DNA from: Brachypodium distachyon
Taxonomy: Eukaryota; Streptophyta; Magnoliopsida; Poales; Poaceae
DNA length: 64,000 nucleotides
Reading direction: 5' to 3'
Assembly: GCF_000005505.3 (NCBI RefSeq)
Contig: NC_016131.3
Span: forward strand, 36,233,001 to 36,297,000
Positions 44,504 to 56,482 of the stretch are shown here, in pieces; within the stretch, counting starts at the first letter, position 1; each line of letters starts with the position of its first letter. The notes under the pieces were generated by a model. The model did no database searches and was not told the origin of the DNA. It was given only the letters and a program-made list of their open reading frames with translations. The translations under genes and the position numbers were made by a program.

Positions 44504-44586
44504 CACCCTCCGATCCTAAATTGTTGTCGTTGTTTTAATTCAAATTTGCACTAAAACAACAACAATAATTTAGGATCGGAGGGATC
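44504..44586. mobile_element. short Stowaway MITE
   Basis: About 83 bp, CACCCTCCGATCCTAAATTGTTGT at the left and ATAATTTAGGATCGGAGGGA at the right, preceded by TA (44502-44503). The right TA is mutated. Confidence 0.75.
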
Positions 44587-44862
44587 ATGAAGAACATGAG
44601 AATGAGAAAGATTGCAACAGCTCGACTATAAGGAACAAATGGTATATGTGAGTGACAGTGTACATTTTTTAATCGGCTGAGAAATTCTTATTTTTAATAC
44701 GTATAACTTGACAATTTTCATTGGATTAAAAATCCACGTTCATGATTGTTGACTTAGGAAATCGCCTTCGTCTTCGCCTTGGCTGGGTAACTAGTGCTTC
44801 GAATGGCTCTCTCCCCACCGAGCTCCTCTGGCGATAGCCATGTTGATCTCATCTAGATTGCT

Positions 44863-47800
44863 ATGGATCCACCCAATCCCTTCGACGGTCCCTCCAGTCT
44901 GTCTCATCTCCTCGATTTCACTCTAGGTCATGTATTCCGAATCAAGGTTCGTCAATCATTCGCCACTCCTGTCAACCCTGTCGTCCCATCGTCTGGTTTT
45001 CATCTGGTGGTTTCCTTTGGAAGAGCTTCTTTTCGTCTATCCAATCTGAATGTTAGTCTGGCATTATCGGCATGTCTTGGTGCTGCTTATGATGAACTTG
45101 GTGTTATCCAACTCTCTGGTAGAGTTTTCAAGTTTTCGGTCTGTTTTAAGGTTGTTGGTTTTATGATCTACAAACTGGTTCACTTTGAATGCAATTTTTT
45201 CAAGTGCTACTTCCATCTTTGGAGTTCCGGCGGACTTAATTGGAAACATGAATTGGCTTTATGGAATTCGGAGGAATCTGCTGGTTGGACCACTGTTCAA
45301 TATCGCAGGCAAAAACATCACAATGATGTGGATCCAATCTGGCTTTACCTCGTCGAAATTACCCATCTGACTTTGGACATCAAACTTTTGCTGATGCTGT
45401 TAGAGCTGACCGTTCTAAGGATGATCGTGGAACTCGGATCATGCCAACTACCCATCCTCATCGCGCTGTCGTTCAGAATTCAAATCGCATAACGGGTGGC
45501 CCATATATTGGTTCTCATCAGCCTGTTCTGGTTTATCGGCTCATCGTCAACAAGGCCCAGCCCACGCCACCCCTCAACTGCTCGCGATGCTTATCCGAAG
45601 GTCACCTGGCTGATACCTGCCACAATCTTATTAGATGCAAAAGTTGTTACAACTATGGGCATATCTCACGACGATGCTTATCTCGGCCCAACAGTAGAGA
45701 GACTTATCGGAAGCGTATTACTTCCACCAACAACCAGAGCTGCAACAGTATATCTAGCCCTTTGGCTTGCTCGAGGCTGTCATCTTTCTCCTTTGTTGCT
45801 GAAACCCCAACATCGTAGCTTGCCCACCTTGCACCACCCCCCACGTGCACCTCCATGGCGAACTTTCCTTGCGATACCACGCCTCACCTCCCACCTGGCA
45901 CCACGATCGTTCCTCCTGGCCCATTGCGCGCGCAACGTGGTTATGCTGTTTTGGGCAGGAACTTGCCGATCATTTGTGAGGAGTGGACGATTGCCATCCT
46001 GGCATCGCACGTGGAGATTGAAGACTATGAGGAAGGCTTGCACATCATCCGCCACTTCCTCGCCAAGCAGAACTGGCAGATTTGTTCGACCTCACGCTAT
46101 GTCATGGGCTCTGCCCTGGTCCAGTTCGTGACCTCCTGCGACCGCGACACTGCCGTCAACTCTGCGCCCTTCCACATCGATGACATGGTACTTCGCTTTA
46201 TTCCCCGGAATCGTGGTCTCAATCATAGGGATGCTGTCTTTTCACATGATGTCTGGATTATGCTCACGAACTATCCACTTGAGGGCTGGGATGTAGAGGC
46301 TGTATCCGATGCTTTTGTGCCATATGGGGGTTTTTTGGTCTGGAACAAAGAAGTATCCAACAAAGCTAGGATCCTCGTTAAGATTAGAGCTTATGATGTT
46401 GATACCCTGCCTCTTAGCATTGTTATTCTGAGCAACTCCAATCATGTTGGCAATGGTGAATCTTGGACATGCCCACTGTACATTCAATCTAGCAACATGA
46501 TTGGTACACCTGCTGCGGATGAGGATCCCCTGCCTCCTGATGGTGCCACTCCCCATCCCATGGCACTTCAATTTCATAACATATGGCAGGATGCGGATGC
46601 ACATGTTCCTTATGCTCCTCATGTACATGAGCTTAATGCTCAAGCACCTGAAGAACCACCTGTTCAGCGTGATAATGTTATTGTTATTGATGAGCAAGAT
46701 AATGATCCCCTGGTGGATGTCAACTTGAATGCTATGGATGGTCAGATCAGTCCATATAACTCTGTTGGCAGCTTCATTGCCATTGAAAGATCGATATGGT
46801 CGGCTAGAGGGAGGGGAGGGGTGAATAGGCGACTAACAAGTTTTAACCTTTTCTTGAAAGATACAAGCACTTAAACCTAAGGCTCACTAGATTATCTAAA
46901 GTGAATGCAACCCTAGTATGAAGTGCAATAACCGAAGCAACAATAGATAGCAAGAATGTAAAGGGTGAAAATGATACCACACGTGGAGACAAAGATTTCA
47001 CCGGAGTTCCACCTATTGGGATCGGTGTACGTCTCCGTTTGGAGGAGTGCTCTACCACAAAGGTAGAGACGCCACAAAAGCTCACTCTATTCTCCAACTC
47101 ACAACACCACAAAGGTGAGGTGAGTTCCACTAGTGGATTCCTTGGGGGTGAAGTCCAAACCCTTACAAACTTGAACGTCGCTAGCTCCAAAACTCAATTG
47201 GAGGCTCCCAATCCAATCCCCGAGCTCCTCACACCAAGGGAGAGCTCAAGGCAACCATTTCCGTCTAGGGCTTCCAAATGCCCAAGAGAAACGAAATCCA
47301 CAAGAGAAACAAGGGGAATCAACTTTGTGATTTGGTGAAACCCTAGATCTAGCTCTTCTCCTCCAATCCTCAAAGAATCAACAAGGGGAAAGCTCTATGG
47401 AGGGAGATCTAGTAGATTTAAGCTTATAGAGTTCTTGGGAGAGAGGGGGCTGTTCTTGGCTTCGTGCTCGGGCAGATACCTGTTGGGGACGAAGGGTTAT
47501 TTATATTGACTTCCCAAAATCTAACCGTTATGCACTGCGAGTTCCAGGGGCGGAACTTCCACCAATCACCAGAAGTTCTGGTAGACCAAAAGTTCTGCCC
47601 AAGCTCCGGTCCAACCTCCGGAAAATCATGCTCTAGTCAGTAGCATCGCGAAGCTGGTCCGGAGGTAGGGTGGAAGTTCTGGTCGCCCGGAACTCCACCG
47701 GAACTTCCGGACCTTGGCAAACACACGCACATCAGCTGGATGAAAAAATTATCTCTCTCACTTTGGGGTAGGTTTTATGTGGGTGCAAGATGTATGTTTG

Positions 47801-48670
47801 TGTACGTGAAAAGCAATTCACTCATTACCTTCCCATGTGGACTCTCTCTTAATAGTACGGAGTTCCTACGACTCAATAAACGAAAAAGCCGCTACACTCC
47901 ACTACGCTTCTTTTCCAAACTTGAGGGCATCGAACCGTTTTGCGCCATTTGATATCAAATCTGAAAAACTTAACGCACGATTAGTGCACACAACACGTTG
48001 TCATCATCACCAAAACCACTTAGAAGAGAAATGCCCTTTCAGCCACTTTTCCTAGGTGTGGCCCGTCTTCTGATGCTACACCTGAAGATGTTGTTCATGC
48101 TAAACCTGGCCCTGTCACTATGCTCCAAGACTTGGTTTCCAGCCTGGTGTCCAATGCCACCAATATCCCTGCCTCAGTTTGCCAAGTCCAATGTGGTTGG
48201 TGCTAGCTGCAGAATTGTTAATGTGGAAAGCCATAGTGGGATCAAACGCAAGGGCTTTGTTCGGATTAAAACTGTTGAGGATCATTTCAAAACCACCAGT
48301 GCTGTGAAGATTACTGAATTTTCTGATGAAGAAGATGTGGTTGAAATTAACAGGCCAAAGAATTTTCCCAAGACCAAGCACAGGAAGGGTCCTTATGATG
48401 TTTCCCTTCTCAGAACAGCCGCATTGCTGGATTATTAGCTGGATTCATTAGCCCTGCCCATGCCAAGTCTTCTCAAGCATCCACCTCCACTACCAATAAG
48501 GTCAAGAAGAACTTGGGCTCTCATTTTGAAGCTATTGTTCTCAATCGTGAAGCTGCAGCACCACCTAATCTTCCACTGGAGACTATCCAAACCCTGGGGG
48601 TGAAAGTTTGCAAGATGCCACCTGAGGTGGTGTCAAAAGATGCTCTTCACTTTGATGAATCAGATGTGTG
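44863..48670 (+). pseudogene. LINE ORF1 (zinc-knuckle nucleic-acid-binding protein), disrupted
   Basis: The start MDPPNPFDGPSSLSHLLDFTL is at 44863. Frame changes follow at about 45190, 45440 and 45800. A knuckle segment (CSRCLSEGHLADTCHNLIRCKSCYNYGHISRRC, about 45576-45674) holds two CCHC-type fingers. The region 45855-46783 is a DUF4283-like domain as in grass LINE ORF1 (YAVLGRNLPIICEEW, DDMVLRFIPRNRGLNHRDAVF, WIMLTNYPLEGWD). A solo LTR splits it at 46784-48041. Removing that LTR and one copy of its target duplication makes the frame run on (FIA to TFPRCGPSSDATPED). Further frame shifts occur near 48180 and 48430, and TGA ends it at 48668-48670. In active LINEs ORF1 binds the element RNA. 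Confidence 0.75.
46784..48041 (-). repeat. solo LTR of a SIRE/Maximus-like copia element
   Basis: 1258 bp, TGAAAGATCG at the left and CCCTTTCA at the right, the same ends as the copia LTR at 61492-62694 and in the same orientation. The flanks GCCAT (46779-46783) and GCCAC (48042-48046) are a target duplication with one mismatch. TATAAATA is present on the reverse strand near 47500. The interior of the element has been lost by LTR-LTR recombination. Confidence 0.8.
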
Positions 48671-48964
48671 ATCACATTTGCATCTATGCTTTGGGCAAAG
48701 CATCATATTGCCTAGTTATCCCTAGTTTACTTCCAGTTTTATTACTTTGGTCATCTGTCCCAGGTTTTAAAGAACTTCTTAGTCTATCCAATGCCTTTTA
48801 CCTTTTCAGTACTATTTGGTGTGTGATTGTGGAACCATTTTATAGCATTATCTATGTGTCCAACTGTGTGAATTTTATTCTGTCATGTAATCCTAGATGC
48901 TACTTATGTAATCTTGAGATGCCATTAATGGTATTCTCCCACGCCTCTCGCCCCATTAGTTCCC

Positions 48965-50637
48965 ATGAATAGATGCCTAAATATACTGAACTGGAATGTG
49001 AGAGGGATTAACTCCCAGGAGAGGTGGAATTACCTTAGTAGGAAAATTGAGGAAAGTTGCTGCAATATTATCTGTCTTCAAGAGATCAAAAAATTCCGCC
49101 CAAGGAGATTTACACAGTTTGCATTCTCACCATCAACTGGCAGCTCTGGTGGGCTCATATGGAATGGCAATTTATTTTCTGGACAAGTGGTTCATGCTGA
49201 TCATTATGAAATTACTATCAAACTTGTCTGCAATCTTGACTCTATGATTTGGTATGTAACTAATGTCTATGGAACCTGCACACATGATGGTAGAGCCCTA
49301 TTTACCACTTGGCTTCAGAATTTAGATCCATACGCTTATGAACTCAGGATTATAATGGGTGATTTCAATCTCATCGGAAGCCCACATCACCGGAATAGAC
49401 CTAGTGGTGACGCCAACAATATGCTCCTTTTCAACTCTATTATTCAGAACCTGGATCTTGAGGAAATACCTATCAAAGGTAGGAATTTTTCTTGGAGCAA
49501 CATGCAACTAGACAACCTATTAGAAAAGCTTGATTGGATATTTACTTCGGCTGATTGGACTACTACCTTTCCCAACACTATGGCTATCCCAATGGCAAGG
49601 ATCACATCTGATCATGTTCCCATTAAGATTCAGATTGGCACACACATTCCCAAAGCACTAATTTCTAGATTTGAAGAATGCTGGCCTGAATTTGCTGGGT
49701 TTTATGATATGGTCATAGAGAATTGGCAGAACAGAGGCTGTTTCAAAAACCATGCTCAAGATATCACTGCTCCCTTTAAATCTTTGAGGCATGGAATGAA
49801 AAAATGGAGCAGAAACCTCTCACAATTAAACAAAACCATTGATGGTTGCTGTTATGTCCTTGCTATGATGGATGGTAGTGAAGAACAAAGACAATTTTCT
49901 ACTATTGATCACTACTACTTCAAACTTGCTCTGAATCTCACCCGAACAAACCTTTAGAAGCAAGGAGAATTTACCGGAGAAAGAGGGCCAATATCAGATG
50001 GGCTAAACTTGGTGATGAAAACACAAAAAAATTCCATACCGTAGCTACTTCCAATTTCATACAAAGCTATATTGCCTCTTTTCACCACTGAGGATGGCAG
50101 GATCATCACTGAACACAATGAAAAAGCTGCCTATCTTTGGGACTCATTCAGAGAAAGACTTGGTGTTAGCACCTCCCTGCCATGGCATTTGACCTTAATG
50201 ACATGATCATCCATAGAGATCTCAGTCATCTTGAAGTTCCCTTTACTAATGATGAAATTGATTCTTCGATCAAATGCATGCCCAATGACAAATCTCCTGG
50301 TCCTGATGGCTTTAATGCCTTTTTATGAAAAAATTCTGGCACATTATTGAACACCAATTTTATGCAGTTTGCCATGAATTTCACAGGGGCAATCTTGATT
50401 TACACAGTATCAACAGTGCCTTTATTACTCTGATCCCTAAAGTACAACCCTACCACTGCCAATGAGTTCAAACCTATTTCTTTGGTGAGCATGGCCCTTA
50501 AAATCATTGCTAAATTGTTGGCCAGCAGGCTTCAACATGACATTGTTTCCATCCTTCATCAAAACCAATATGGATTTATTAAAAGTAGAACTTTACATGA
50601 TTTTCTTTCTTGGGCTTTTGAATTGAAGCGATCCGGG
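48965..50637 (+). pseudogene. LINE ORF2: endonuclease and truncated reverse transcriptase
   Basis: 48965-49957 is an open APE-type endonuclease: NILNWNVRGINSQERW, ICLQEIKK, GDFNLIGSPHHRNRPSG, LDWIFTSADW and ITSDHVPI, holding the Asn, Glu, Asp and His of the active site. The frame then breaks repeatedly (stop 49955-49957, frame changes near 49960-50200). RT motifs 0-1 follow: NDKSPGPDGFNAF (about 50284), FKPISLVSMALKIIAKLLASRL (from 50467) and NQYGFIKSRTLHDFLSW (50563-50613). The catalytic YADD region is absent because the element is cut at about 50637. The enzyme would nick the target and prime reverse transcription in an intact copy. Confidence 0.85.
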
Positions 50638-50849
50638 CCCATTATGGGTCAGATCTCTGTGCTTACAGTGCTAGTCCCTGGATCGGCTCGCTAGTACACA
50701 CAGTTTCAAGATGTAATATCAAGATACAAAGGTATATTACATCGCATTGATGCAGAATTTAAGAGTACCTTACATCTTGCATAACCTCATGGGTTAGCTC
50801 AAATAAAACAAAGTCTTGCAGTGGAAAGCAGAAAATATAGGAGTCCCAT
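50638..50849 (-). repeat. second copy of the repeat seen at 14348
   Basis: 50655-50849 matches 14360 to about 14555 (CTCTGTGCTT..AGTGCTAGTCCCTGGATCG, ACACAGTTTCAAGATGTAATA, CATAACCTCA(T/C)GGGTTAGCT). It is cut at 50849 by the LTR of element D. Confidence 0.75.
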
Positions 50850-51413
50850 TGACGAAGGGGTGACTTCGAAAATGTCCATATTGGTGGACTTGTATTTAGG
50901 AATGATTTCGAGTGTATGTGTTGGTGAACTCGTCGGCTAACAAGGACACGGGGAACACAATTTACCCAGGTTTAGGGCCATCGATGAGGTAATACCCCTA
51001 CGTCCTGTTTGTCTGATCTGTATTGATGAGTCGATTACAATGGGGTGCCACGGAGGCTAGATGCACAGATTCGATCTGGCGAGTGCATCTAGACGACTTG
51101 TAACTAAGTTGGGGTCACCTTGGCTCCCCCTCCTAGTCGTTTATAAATGCAGGAACCTAGGTGGGTGACTTCTAACTAAGTTGGGGTCTCCTTGGCTCCC
51201 TCTCCTAGTCCTTTATATATGCAGGAACCCAGGTCTAAGGTAGAGTCCAAGTCGGTTACAATGAAGAAAAATACTCTAATTAATATTCCTTATCTTGAGT
51301 CGCGAGATTTGTTATGTAGACTCCTGAAGTCGTAGTAGGCTTCCTTGTGGGCCCCTAGCTGGGCTGTAACGGGTATACTTGAGTCGAGTACGTGGTTAGT
51401 CATAACCACGTCA
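50850..51413 (-). repeat. 3' LTR of element D with a duplicated promoter segment
   Basis: 564 bp. It carries a 73-bp tandem duplication (51094-51166 and 51167 to about 51239), each copy with a TATA-like box on the reverse strand (near 51141 and 51213). The 5' LTR has this segment once. Confidence 0.8.
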
Positions 51414-51918
51414 GTAGCCCCCAAGTGCCTAGTTGAGTCGAAGACTTGAGTAGGGACTTTCCCCGTAAAGAATAAACTCAATTTGCTGTCGAACCAGTTG
51501 CATAATGCTGTAGACTCAGTACTTCATCGAGTTAGACTTCAAATGAGAAGCGTTTCAACTCAGAGAATGTCCGACCCGATGCTTAATGTTCGACTATTAA
51601 GTAATAGTTTCACAATATGATTTTGATAGCGGGTCAAATCAAATGCAATGAGGAGAGATCATAGGGATATATGCTTAATGTGCCTAGATACTCGAGAAGT
51701 CAAGTCCAGTTAATTGCTCTAGGGCAAATGCAACACTAGATTTCATCAGCATTCGAGTCCTCAGGCCCAAACCTGGCAACTGGCAAAATTCGACTTAGCC
51801 TGCCGGGGTCTTATAGAGTCGAACTCCAGTTTTTAAGTACTCGACTCGTTCGTCAAGATTGTATGTACTAGAAATACGCAGCTTTTACGTTTCTAGGCCC
51901 TATAGGAAGCCTACGGGT

Positions 51919-52330
51919 CTTATTTTCATGTAATGAACATGGTTTTAGGGAGTGACCCTTAGGTGAGAATTCTTACCAGAGGGATGCAACTGATGCATAT
52001 CCAGGCCTAATTTTTAGGGCTTACCTTCATGCAATGAGTATGGATTTGACTGGAATAACGCAGCTGGTACGATTCCAGGCCCGATAGAGAACTTTTGAGT
52101 CTTATCTTCATGCAATGAGCATGGATTTACTGAAGTGACGCAGGTGGTGCGATTTCAGGCTCGACAAATGACCCATGAGACTTATCTTCATGCAATGATC
52201 ATGGATCAACTAGAACGACGCAGCTGGTGCGGCTCCAGGCTCTATGGATGAAATCTAGGAGGCTTAGTGTTATGCAAATGAGCATAAAAAACTGAGGTGA
52301 CCCAGATGATGCGACCTAGTTGTGTCGACT
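51919..52330 (+). repeat. 80-bp tandem repeats in element D
   Basis: About five units marked by CTTCATGCAATGA(G/T)CATGGAT at 52025, 52106, 52186 and weaker copies near 51921 and 52262, followed by GACGCAG(C/G)TGGTGCG and CAGGC. The spacing is 80-81 bp for the well-kept units. They lie between the 3' LTR and the antisense promoter. Confidence 0.75.
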
Positions 52331-52638
52331 ATATGAAATTGACTGTTTTATGTCAAGGTTGTTGACCTGATTTTACCTGTTGAAGGTGAAGAGCCGTTTG
52401 GTCAGTTGATGTGACTGGGCGTACAGTCTAGCCTGACAGCTAGACGCACTATTGGCGTGCGTTAGTGGAGAAACGATCACACTTCGCGCAGTAAATAAGG
52501 CATAATGATTTCATCCATTCACGTGCCCGAAATGTAGGCGGTCGTTTCTATTTTCACCGCTTCGTATCCTGATCGATGTGGGACACGTGGCCAAGATTAG
52601 GATCTTGTGGCCCGGATTCTTCGCTAGGGTTCGGCTTG

Positions 52639-52645
52639 TATAAAG
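52639..52645 (+). promoter_or_regulatory. TATA box of the antisense gene in element D
   Basis: TATAAAG 144 bp before the ATG at 52783. The leader between them is pyrimidine-rich and ends CCGGAGATGG. Confidence 0.55.
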
Positions 52646-52782
52646 AGGAGGGTGGAAAGGGAATGCCTTTTTACCCTTCTTCTTCCTCGCGACCAAAACT
52701 CAAGCACCCAAGCTCTCTGCCTCCATAGGCGAAGACTCTTCGCGAGTTCCTCCAGCGACCAAGAAGCTCACGCCATCCGGAG

Positions 52783-55700
52783 ATGGGCAGGACCAAAGCT
52801 TCAAGCTTGAAGACCGACGCCGGCAAGGGAGGTGCTGGTAAGGGGGCCATTCCCTGGCCGGGCGTGATTAACCAGCGTCCGAAGATCCTGGAGCTGTAGG
52901 ACGAGGGCCTACTGCCAGGAGGCCCCGACGGGGTCCGCTTCCCGGCCAAGGAGGAGTACCCACGGCCTCTGCTAGGTGAGCAGGTCATCTTCATCGACTA
53001 TGTGTTGCGGGGGCTTTCTTTCCCCCTTCACGCCTTTTTCCGTGACATGCTGCTAGCCTATGGGCTGCAGCTGCACGATCTTCCCCCCAACTCTTATTTG
53101 CACGTGCGTGCTTCATCACGTTGTGTGAATGTTTCTTGGGAGTAAGCCCTCATTGGGGGCTCTGGAAGTGGATCTTCATGATCAAAGGCCAGAAGGCTGA
53201 CGCCATTGGGAGCGTCAACTTCAATGTGAGATCCGACACCAAATACTTCCCTCCAGCAGCGTGAATCTGTTCAAAGCTGGAGGTCGAAATGGTTCTATGT
53301 CCAGGATGAAGCCTCGGGTGCCGACTCGAATCTTCCTGCCTTCTCAATCAAGAAGAAGGTAAAAAAGACGACGGCATGGAACCACGATCTGTCGCCTGCA
53401 GAGGAGTCAGAGGCGGCATCCCTGGTGGCTAGGATGCACTCTCTTATGGGGCAGGGGCTGACAGGTATTCACCTGATGGCTCTGTTCCTCAAGATGAGGA
53501 TTCAGCCACTGCAGGCTCGCGTTCACCCGATGTGGTCCTATGATGGACTCGGGGACCCCACTCGAGTGAACGCAGAAGAACAGTCGTGGGTGCGAAGGTT
53601 GACGAACATGACAGGTGTGGCTCCTTGCGAGATCGACTCGCCAATAATCTCCTACGGCCTCGACAGGCCGAGAGAAGAGGTAATTTCTATATTTCAACCG
53701 CTTAAATTTGCGTTTGTGTTTCGCTGACCAGTTTGCTGATCATAGGGACTTGAAGATCCTTCGAGTCAGCCTCCTCCTGCTGGGGAGGAAGAACTGGCTG
53801 ACGAGTCCTTGGAGTCGCTAGACCAGGTAAGCGACTCTGAGGCCGAAGAAGTTGGCCTAGAGACGAGAAGGAAGCGCAACAGAGAGTCGAACCAGAGACT
53901 AGTGACCAATCGGTGGGAGTCGAAGGTCCAACTGCTGCAACCTCGTCTCCTCCTCCCTCAGCTAAGAAGACCAAGACTGGCGGTCCAGCGCCTGTCTGAC
54001 GATTTGGCCTTCTTGGCCGAGTCACCCAGAGCAGGTATGTGGTCTTTCGGGTAGCAATTTTTAAATAATGTCTGGTTTTTGAATTCGGAAATTTCTTTTG
54101 TCAGTTTCGTGGTCTCAGGTGACCAACCAACGACCCAGGCTATTGAGCCGACAGGGTCGAATCCGAAGGCTTCGGGTCCCTCAACCGTCATTGAAACGGT
54201 TGATCCTCAGGTAGCAATGCCTGAGGTGCCTTCTCCAGCGAGTGGGGAAAATCAACTCCAAGAGTTGCCCCACTCAAAGACTCGCTTGGAGAGCAGCGGA
54301 GCCGAAAGGGCTCCTTCCAAGACCTCAGCCTCAGCTTGCCATGTAAGTTTCTAGCTCTTGTTAAATTTTTGTTTTTTGTTCTCCCGGTGGGAGTGTGAAT
54401 CAGATGCTGACGCCAAAATGCTCGCAGCCGATCGTCCGCTCCATAACGGAGTTTGTTGATCAATTTGAGGAGGCGGTTGCGGAGCATGATGAGCTCCGTC
54501 GAGAGTTGGAACAAAGCCAACATGAGTTGAGGTCCGCTCGAGGTAATACCTTTGACTCGATCTTTCCTTGAGTCAAAAACTACTGTATCTTATTGTTTGC
54601 CGTGTAGATCTCCTTTCTCAGGCTAAATCCCTCAAGGATGCCGTCGAGCATCAGTCCAAGAATTTGGAAAAGAAGCTTCTTGGTCTGGCTAGGGAGTCGG
54701 CGGAGAAGATAGAGGCTGAGAAGCGCCTTGCCCAAGAAGCTTCGGATGCCATTCTCGCCAAGGAGGCCGAAAAGGAGAAAACGCGAGCCGAGCGACTCAG
54801 CGGAGTCGTCGGCCCCCTTGCAGGTAAAACTGTCGCAGTTGATTCCATTCTTTTGAATGTCTTGTGAATATTTTGGCTTTTTTGCAGGCCTGCTCTCCTT
54901 GTCTAGTCTTCTAACCATGGGTGAGAATTCACTCGACAAGGGGATTGATGCTGTGGCAAGCGTCAGCTCAGGAGCGGTGACTGGTCTCTAGCAAGCTTCC
55001 AGGGTGCTCACCAGTTTGTTTGGGAAGATGTTCCCTGATGAGCCGGTGCCGGAGTTGCTTGGGAAACTCATAGAGTTTTTTAGTGCCGATCTGGATCCTC
55101 TGGACGAGTTCAGCCGGGTCCAGACGAAGTCTGGCGCTGAGTTGACGTTCGTGCTAGCATTAGCGCACGGCATCGGCGAGGATGTGCTGCGGAAGGTGTC
55201 TTCTGGTCTTCCGTTGTTACCCAACGGAGAGGAGATGGCCTTGACGCCCTACTTCCAGCTCGGGGAAGAACTGGCGACCCAGCTGTCAACGTAGCTGGGT
55301 AGTATGGCCACCGAAGGGGGTGCGGCTCCACCGTCGTCGACTCCTGCGCCGAGTCAGGAGGTGGGCCAAGCTGAAGTTTAGACTTCTTAGGCTTCCTCCT
55401 TTTTTCTTTGTAATTTTGTCCCTTTTTTTTCCTGTAAGATCCCTGCTCGAGTTTGAGCATTATTAATAAAGAAACGCCTTTGTTCCTTTGTATGGATATG
55501 AGTCGGACACCTTGCGCCTAGTTAGGCTTGTTGTCTTTGAATCCTTTTCGGGACTAAAGGGAATTTCTCTTCTGCAGAGGCAGAAGGAGTCTACAATTCC
55601 AATAGTTGGAGTAGACACCGAGAAGTTCGTGACTCCCAAGTCGAACATCACGAGTGCTGAAATCTCGGTTGAAGTGAATCCTCTTGAAGCTTCGAAAGCC

Positions 55701-56482
55701 GTGGAGTTAATGACGCACATGGAGGTTCCTTCCTTGGACAAGACTCGAAGTGAACTGGAGTTCCTTCGTCGGCGTCTCCAAGCAGCCGAAGCCCAAGTTA
55801 AGGATTTGACGGTGCAGAACCGAAGAACCATGGGAGAGTTGCAGATCGCCAAGACCAAGCTCAAGGCAGCTGCTGCCCGCGAAGAGTTTATCTTTGAAGA
55901 ACTTTGCAGACTGATTTCTCAACTTCAATGTGAGTCGTTACCTTCTTTTTTGTTTGATTTCTTCTTTTGCGTTTATTCAAAGGCGTGAATTGTCTGCAGA
56001 TGCTCAAACCGACCCGCGAGCCGAGCAGGATAGGGTAAATGATGCTCTGAATGCTCGTCAAACGATCGACCGATCAAGCGAGGGGTCATGACCGGATGCT
56101 GCTGCCAGACCGCATAGATCAGAACAAGACCTTCTTCGACTTGCATTTGGAAGCTCTGAAGGCAATTCATCAGGCATTCTGGCCCTTGGAAGAGGTGCCT
56201 CAAGAGCTGGGTAAGCTGACCCGAAAACTCGGGCAAGATAACATCTTTCGGGAGTTGATGTACCATCAGCTGGTGAGTGGAGTAAAGATAGCCCCGGCGT
56301 TCGTGCGGATCCAGCATCCTAGGCTCGACCTCGGCCGAATCTCTGAGCTTCCCATCGGTCCTGACGACGAGATCGACATGCGACCGCACTTCCAGGCTGT
56401 GTACGCGCAGGCTGCGAGGATTATCGGCTGGCGATACTGGAAGGAAGAAGATCTTATTTCCCGACAGCAATCACAGCGTTGA
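52783..56482 (+). pseudogene. antisense gene of element D (gypsy-type transposon extra ORF)
   Basis: It is encoded opposite to gag-pol. The conserved domain resembling PF04195 (putative gypsy type transposon) is at 52950-53230: EEYPRPLLGEQVIFIDYVL, LSFPLHAFFRDMLLAYGLQLHDL, then after a frame slip near 53110 the continuation HWGLWKWIFMIKGQ. The next block (53270-53680) gives WFYVQDEASGADSNLPAF and VARMHSLMGQGLTGIHLMALFLKMRIQPLQARVHPMWSYDG. Likely introns start at GT 53681 and 54333. Coiled-coil stretches (54440-54820 and 55730-55930) and two related C-terminal modules (55004-55294 and 56051-56482, ALKAIHQAFWPLEEVPQELGKLTRKLG) follow. TAG at 52897-52899 and several frame shifts break it. Its product's role is unknown; length and coiled coils suggest a structural or nuclear protein. 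Confidence 0.65.

Larger units (their letters stand above)
44755..50637 (+). mobile_element. LINE (non-LTR) retrotransposon, interrupted
   Basis: It contains ORF1 (44863-48670, split by a solo LTR) and ORF2 (48965-50637) with endonuclease and the first RT motifs. The ORF2 reading stops abruptly at about 50637 inside the RT domain, where the repeat that hosts gypsy element D begins. The rest may lie beyond the window. The start is set at the beginning of a GC-richer leader before the ORF1 ATG. Confidence 0.8.
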
